Of a DNA stretch of 64,000 nt, positions 58,579 through 64,000 are shown piece after piece (position 1 is the stretch's first letter; every line of letters begins with the position of its first letter). The stretch is from Pholiota molesta. Its lineage: Eukaryota; Basidiomycota; Agaricomycetes; Agaricales; Strophariaceae. The translations under genes were made by a program, and so were the position numbers. The notes beneath the pieces were generated by a model, which searched no databases, had not been told where the DNA came from, and worked only from the letters and a program-made list of their open reading frames with translations. The DNA is taken from the NCBI GenBank assembly GCA_014925825.1, contig JACGCK010000109.1, positions 62,001 through 126,000 on the forward strand, given 5' to 3'.

Positions 58579-60367
58579 ATGGTGAGCGCAATTCACCCTG
58601 GTGTTTCTTTTTTCTCATACAAGAACCTGCTAAATCTCGCAGGCAGCATTTGAGACCCCATTTGCAAACAAGCTCTGCACGAACTATGTTGCTTCCTCGG
58701 AGGAGGACCAAGACCACATCAGAAACCTCCTAGTTGAGCCTCAAAACCGATTAGTGCAGCTAGATGCCAAGATTTCCGAGCTTGAACAGGTGCTGGACAC
58801 CCTAAAGCAGGAGAGGAATCTTCTGAACGATGAGATCCAACAACACCACCATCTACTCTCCCCCTTCCGCCGCTTACCGGATGACATGCTGCGGGAGATA
58901 TTTGTTGCCTGCCTTCCAGATACCCACAACGCCGTCATGGACCGCAAAGAAGCACCACTTCTGTTAGGCCTTGTATGCAGCCGCTGGAGGCTCTTAGCGT
59001 ATAGCACGCCTAGTTTATGGGCGACGCTTCACATCCCACATCCTGCACTCCGACCTCAGCCGACGCAAAGTGCGAAAGTTTCCAAGTCTTTGGAAGCCTA
59101 CGATGTTCGTATCGAAAAACATCATACTGCTATACAGGATTGGCTTACTCGTTCCGGGTCGTGCCCGCTTTCCATTTCCTTCCGGGTGCCCTATAATCAT
59201 ATTCAATTATTTTGTGGCCCGATCTTTCAATCATATGTTCTTATCATGTTGCGCTTCTCTCAACGCTGGCATAGTTTGGATCTCACCATCCCAACTAACT
59301 CCATTTCTGACTTACTGACATCAATACCCACGACATCAATTCCCATCCTGACGCATCTTCGTCTTGAATTTCCGGGCGGAATGTCTGAAGCAGAGGTCGA
59401 AGAGTGGGAAACCAGTGGTCTATTACATGCACCGCGACTCCGTGCTTTAGACATCACCTATATCCCCTTCTCACCAAGCCATCTACCAGCTAATTCCTGG
59501 TCTCATCTCTCGTCGCTCGACTTAATTGAATCTTATAACGGTCCCTCATATAGAAATTTTGCCAGCATCCAAGAGGCCTACAATATTTTCAGCAGATGTT
59601 CTAGACTGACACATTGTGCCTTGGACATTTTTGATGATTCTGCTGATCCGATTCCAACAACCATTATATCGCTTCCATTCCTCAAATCACTATGCATCAT
59701 TGAATCATGTCCTTCAATCTCGACATTATTTGAATCCTTTGCCACTCTGCCTGAACTCCGGGGGATATCCTACCACACTAGGGAACTTCCTTCATATGGA
59801 CGACAATCTCCTTTGATCACTCTCCTCACTCGTGCCAATCAAGTAACTTATCTTTCGACCGATTTCTCCAATGCTTTCACCCTGCGCGACCTCAACACCA
59901 TATTTGCACTTGTCCCGAATTTGACACACCTCATTAACGAGGGCTCGCACATGGCAGGCATCCTCAACGGCCTACCGATGAATTTCTGCGTCGAAAAGGC
60001 ATTGCTTGACCTGTTGATCTCACTTAGCAGCGGGGAAATGTGCTGTCCGCGTCTGCAAAAGCTGCATGTCAACAACTTGCATCGGCTCAGTGATGCCGAC
60101 ATTCTTTCTTTCATTCAAAGCAGAATGAGTGCTGGCAAGTCTCCGACTGGGAGCGTCGAACCACTCAGAGAATTTCGCTCGAAGATTTTCCGGGCGATGG
60201 AAATTGATATTCGAGCCAAACTTTTGGATTATGTTGAAGCTGGGACATTGAAGCTGGATATCGTCTATCAGCCTAGGCACATCCACCACGAACCACAATT
60301 CGATCCCTACAACAGCCTTACGGTGACGGCGGTCCCAGAAATCATTCAAGTATGCCATAATCGTTGA
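58579..60367 (+). CDS. F-box protein, tandem copy 2 (575 aa)
   Basis: Exon 1 (58579-58581) is the start codon; exon 2 (58643-60367) gives AAFETPFANKLCTNYVASSE and a total of 575 residues, the same length as copy 1. Order: coiled coil (ISELEQVLDTLKQERNLLND), F-box (RRLPDDMLREIFVACLP; VCSRWRLLAYSTPSLWATLH), leucine-rich part (LTHLRLEFPGGM; LPFLKSLCIIESCPSISTLF) and the shared end TVTAVPEIIQVCH. Differences from copy 1 are spread through the leucine-rich part, where target binding would occur. Both frames are fully open, so both copies seem to be kept by selection. Confidence 0.85.
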
Positions 60368-60604
60368 TATTATGAACTTTCAACTGGCCTATGACTAAAT
60401 ATTCGGCCTATGATCAACCTATGGTGCCTTAATTAGATCTCATGTACATGCAGTACTATAGTGCTGATTTGTATATCAGCTACTGGATCATACGTTCATG
60501 CGTACCTGCTTCTTGAAAATTCTGAGGAAGGAATTGTACCGTCGACCGCTGAAGTCGCTCAAAATTGTGATATTAACTTCGTCCATTTCCAGACAGATAT
60601 TCTT
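60368..60604. other. Intergenic
   Basis: 3' flank of F-box copy 2. No gene recognised. Confidence 0.35.
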
Positions 60605-60735
60605 CAGTTATTTTTATCTTTACCCAGTCATCGTCGCCTCCTTATCTTTCGAAGTTACCTTGGGCTGGTTATCGACACCTTCATGGGCGCTAATTTTGGA
60701 TTCTCGGCAACATACTTGGAAGTTGGTGTCAAACG
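60605..60735. repeat. Direct repeat flanking the F-box pair, right copy
   Basis: Partner of 55800-55935. Together they bracket the U6-like sequence and both F-box genes. Confidence 0.65.
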
Positions 60736-61236
60736 CCAGTTGCTGCATGTCAGTGGCCATTTGCGGCTGGATCGTGATTCGCTGGCGCGCCAATACCCAA
60801 CGCCGAATAGGTTTTCGCTGGATTGGAACTGAGGTTGAACGTTGAGGCCTGGCATTGTGCCACTTTAGGCTCTATATGAAAGTGTAGTCTATAATAAGTA
60901 GTACCTGTCTGGCCATGATGTTACTCTAGCTTGCAAACGAAGATCGCTCTAGCCATAAATTTAAGCTCAGAGACCCTTAGGTTCGTGGCTTGTCAGGCAT
61001 ACGTGTCATTAGTGTTTTTGAGCAAACCAGACGCAAACGACATCGGCAGCGGAGCAGGAGCACGGGTAACCAAGGCGTCGCGCTGATTAAAATTCGCACG
61101 ATCAGTAAGAAAGTCCAGTTGAAAGTCAGTAGAATATTAATCGCTTAATGAATAGCTCCTAACTAGCGCACCGCAGTCACCCACCCACCCACCCATCCAC
61201 CCCAAATCGCTCAAAGTCGCTCACGCCCACACATAC
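60736..61236. other. Intergenic
   Basis: Promoter side of the last gene, with an ACCC-rich run (about 61175-61200) just before the start. Nothing else recognised. Confidence 0.4.
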
Positions 61237-63933
61237 ATGGCCTCCGATTCCTCTGATTCTCCGCTCGTCCTCACCCCCGAGTCGACGGGGACGGGCACCC
61301 ACCCATCGTCGCCCACCAAGGACGTTCTCGGCTCTTTGCCAGGCTCGCCCGCTTTGGCGGCGAAGAAGGCACGTCGCCAGACAGCATTCTACCCAAACAC
61401 GAACGCGAACAACAAGCCGGTGAACCCGTTCAGCAAGAGCGCAGCCAAGCGGGAGAGCGTGATGGCATTGGGGAGCATAGAGCATTTGCAGCACTACTTT
61501 ACGAAGACAGGGATCGCGGCGAAGAAAAAGTGAGTCGCTGAGTCTTTATTACAGAACCTGCGAAGGGCATCGCGACAGCCATGCCTTGATAATATTATCG
61601 CGGAGGAAGTTGTGATATAACACGGCAACGATGCTGACTCCAATCGCCGCAGCCCGCTGAACAAACCCCACCACGGGCTCGTGCCAGCCATCGGCGGCCT
61701 CCAAATCCCAACCAGCCCCGCGCATTTGTCTTCCATCGCCGACGAGTTTGATATCCAACTGCCGCCCTCGCCTATGGTGCCACCCCCGATGACGCAGCCC
61801 GCGTTTTCCCCACATGTCAAGACGTACGAAGTCGACCCCGAATCACTGCTGCCCGGTGTGATTGAAGACGTCGTCACTGTCGCGCAGGCCTGGAAGCTCG
61901 AGAGCCCCGATCCCAAGCAAGATGTGGACGTGACGCCGGATCCGCGCGATCACGATCTGGACGTGCCGTTCGACGTGCTCGACGTGCTCAAAACGACGAC
62001 GCGCGCGATCCGCTCGACGCGTAATTATTTGCTATCCTTACCCGATGAGTCGGCGGGGACGATTCGCTCGCACTTCCGACCGCACCTGCTTGGTCCGACG
62101 AGAAATTTGGCCAGGATTTCGTCGAATCCTAATCTAGCTGCAGCAGCCGCGGCCGCAGTGGCGACACCGCCCCCGCCGCAGGACCCGATCACCCTCATCC
62201 GCCGCGGCGCCCTCGAAGTCCTCACCGTGCTCCGCCAGCTCGAGGAGAGCTGCCGGCTGCCGCTGGAAGACGAAGCCTACGACGCGCGCAGCGACAAGTC
62301 AGGCGATCCCGCCTCGAGTCCCTCGCACGCCGCGCTCGAGCTCGCCCCGCCGCACGCGCTCGAGCTCGAGCGCTCCTCCAGCAGCCTCGGCGTGGGCGCG
62401 GGCGACATGTCCTTCTCGCTGGTGCAGGTGCAGGGGCGCTTCGAGAGCGTGCTGGTGTGGGAGGACGAGGACGACGGGTTCGGCGCGGACGGCGGCGAGG
62501 AGGCGGAGGCGCAGCGCCGCCGCGAGCGCTGGGACGAGCGGCTCGTGCTCGGCAGCGGGTGGCTGTACCGCCAGGACGTGCGGCTCGGCCAGCTGCGGAA
62601 GGAGCGCGCGGTGGTGGGCAAGTACCTGGATCTGGTGGACGAGGTGCTGTTTGACGGCAAGAAGAAGGAGGACGGGAAGAGTCCGGGGGAGGCGGGCCTG
62701 AGGGAGAGGGGGTGGGAGAGGGTGCGCAGGAAGAGGGAGGGCAGGGCATCGTCGCGCGCTGCGAAGAATAGGCGAGTTAGTGCTGGGATGGTTGCAAAGG
62801 ACGCCGAAGGGGGTGCGGCGACGGCATCGTCAGTTCATGGCATTTTGCAGGACGAGAACGGCCGGAGAAGAGTGTCAACGGGGATGATCCCTATTATGCG
62901 GGGTATGACCTTGTCAGATGAGCCTGAGGATATGATGGGAGGGATACGGGAGGAAGATGAGGAGGAGGGCGCGTACCGTGGTCGGCCGTGGGATAAGGAG
63001 GTGGCAGAAGAGGAAGAGGAAATTATTGACGACGAAGACCTACCGGTATGGGCAAAGAGATCGGCATTCGTGGACGACCCATTAGGTGCATTACCACACT
63101 CCTCTTTTCTGTTTCCTATAGCATTAACCACTAACCATCGTTCAAATATTTATTCAGGCCGTGTACACGCGCTCATAGCGTCGTTCTTACCAGCCCACCT
63201 CATCGCCTTTCTTGTCTCACCTGCAGATGGCGCGCGTACGGCGTTCCTCTCAAGCTTGTCCTCGGGCCAGCTACTCTGCGCTGCGTACAACACGTGTGTA
63301 CGCAAGTCGAAGCGGCCATGGGGCTTCGTCAGCCCGAGTGGTGTGCACGACATTATCGCACTGGAGAAAGCGGCCATCGAAGCGGCGGAGGCGGGCAACG
63401 AAAAGGAGGGGACGAAGAAAGCCTGGACGTTCAGAAGGACGGATAATTTGAGGCTTTGGGCTGGGTGAGTATTTTGCTTTCAAAATCCAAAATTCTCTTC
63501 TTCGAAGACAACGTTCGCAGAGCTTTAACTGAATTTCTCTATTTATAGCGCGCTCAAATTACGATACTCGATGCCTATCCAAGTCCCGTCCCAGGTTGTC
63601 CTACCCACCTCATCCTCCCTCCAACCTCTTGCTGGCATTCTCGCCTCGACTTCTAATACATCGACATCTTCCGCTGGCGCCTTCCTTACAAGCACAAACA
63701 CTGCACCAAGTTCCGCCACGAATACCCCATTGCCCTCCCCAGGACCCGGGCAGCGCTTTGCAATCAACAATGCCCATGGGCTGGCGCGGGCCAAGGCTGA
63801 CCGAGAACCCCCAATTATCTTTGATGCGCGGGTGATTGCGAAGAAGGACGAGGGGTGGGAGCAGATGCTCGAGGTCGTGTTGCTCGAGTGGGTAGAGCGG
63901 GTTGTGCGCGAGAGGAGGGTCTTCGTGCAGTGA
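61237..63933 (+). CDS. Large conserved protein with possible calponin-homology-like C-terminus
   Basis: Four exons (61237-61529, 61653-63085, 63158-63464, 63549-63933) sum to 2418 nt, 805 residues. The N-terminal half is Ser/Pro-rich (DSPLVLTPESTGTGTHP) with a basic stretch (AAKKARRQTAFYP). A conserved helical part begins VPFDVLDVLKTTTRAIRSTR, then come acidic and Arg-rich segments (EEAEAQRRRERWDERLVLGS) and an acidic stretch before DLPVWAKRSAFVDDPLG. The C-terminal block has RVHALIASFLPAHLIAFL, SSGQLLCAAYNTCVRKSKRP, WTFRRTDNLRLWAGALKLRY. The spacing resembles a CH domain (start-of-helix SGQLLC, end NL.LW...LKLRY), which would suggest a link to cytoskeleton, but this is inference. It is intact and very GC-rich (61.9-62.8 kb). 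Confidence 0.7.
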
Positions 63934-64000
63934 GCAAGGACTGGGTGTGTTACCCCTATGGAGTGTATTCGTTCGTTCTTTTCCTTCCGTTCTTTTTGAT

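Noticed and set aside
62222..62749. Minus-strand open frame rich in Pro, Arg and Ala
   Set aside because: Shadow of the 805-residue gene in very GC-rich sequence; composition is that of antisense low complexity.
1..64000. CRISPR arrays, operons and bacterial ribosome binding sites
   Set aside because: The sequence is eukaryotic with spliced genes; no regular repeat-spacer arrays exist.

Overview
The window is nuclear DNA of a filamentous basidiomycete, most likely an Agaricomycete. The genes carry many short GT-AG introns (about 45-60 nt). The protein families fit this group: coiled-coil F-box proteins, DUF6535 membrane proteins, a HET-domain protein, an RGG-tailed Argonaute, tyrosine-kinase-like (TKL) kinases and the short Gly/Ile-rich hydrophobic protein common in these fungi. 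Most genes had to be assembled exon by exon. Exon sums that close in frame, plus conserved motifs, are the main support.

Layout. 0-15 kb: a partial Ser/Pro-rich protein, SUMO, a secreted M28 peptidase with a decayed second 3' end, a protein of unknown function, a GNAT acetyltransferase, the GPI-anchor enzyme GPI13/PIG-O and an unknown protein. All of these except SUMO are broken by apparent single-base losses. 15-31 kb: a HET protein and an Argonaute arranged head to head, a four-helix membrane protein, an F-box protein, a three-finger C2H2 protein, and a gene that joins a diverged copy of those three fingers to a protein kinase. 32-43 kb: a mitochondrial-carrier protein, an F-box protein, a 70-residue hydrophobic protein, a second GNAT enzyme and an intact DUF6535 protein with two decayed copies upstream. 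43-47 kb: gene-poor DNA with an 81-bp minisatellite. 47-56 kb: housekeeping genes, namely a Mediator-25-like VWA protein, PRP46/PLRG1, TFIIS and a 2-oxoglutarate oxygenase, then a U6 snRNA-like sequence. 56-64 kb: two tandem F-box genes of identical length (575 aa) and a large protein with a possible calponin-homology-like C-terminus.

The genes do not form one pathway. Several belong to core RNA polymerase II and RNA biology (MED25-like, TFIIS, PRP46, U6, SUMO). Others belong to the variable recognition and defence layer (Argonaute, HET, F-box, DUF6535, finger-kinase). The most unusual item is the finger-kinase gene: its two finger-region introns sit at the same codon positions as those of its neighbour, but both use GC instead of GT donors. 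The main caution is quality: at least six genes need one or more added bases, mostly in short homopolymers, to read through, and these breaks cluster at 0-15 kb and 48.5-49.4 kb while the rest of the window is clean.
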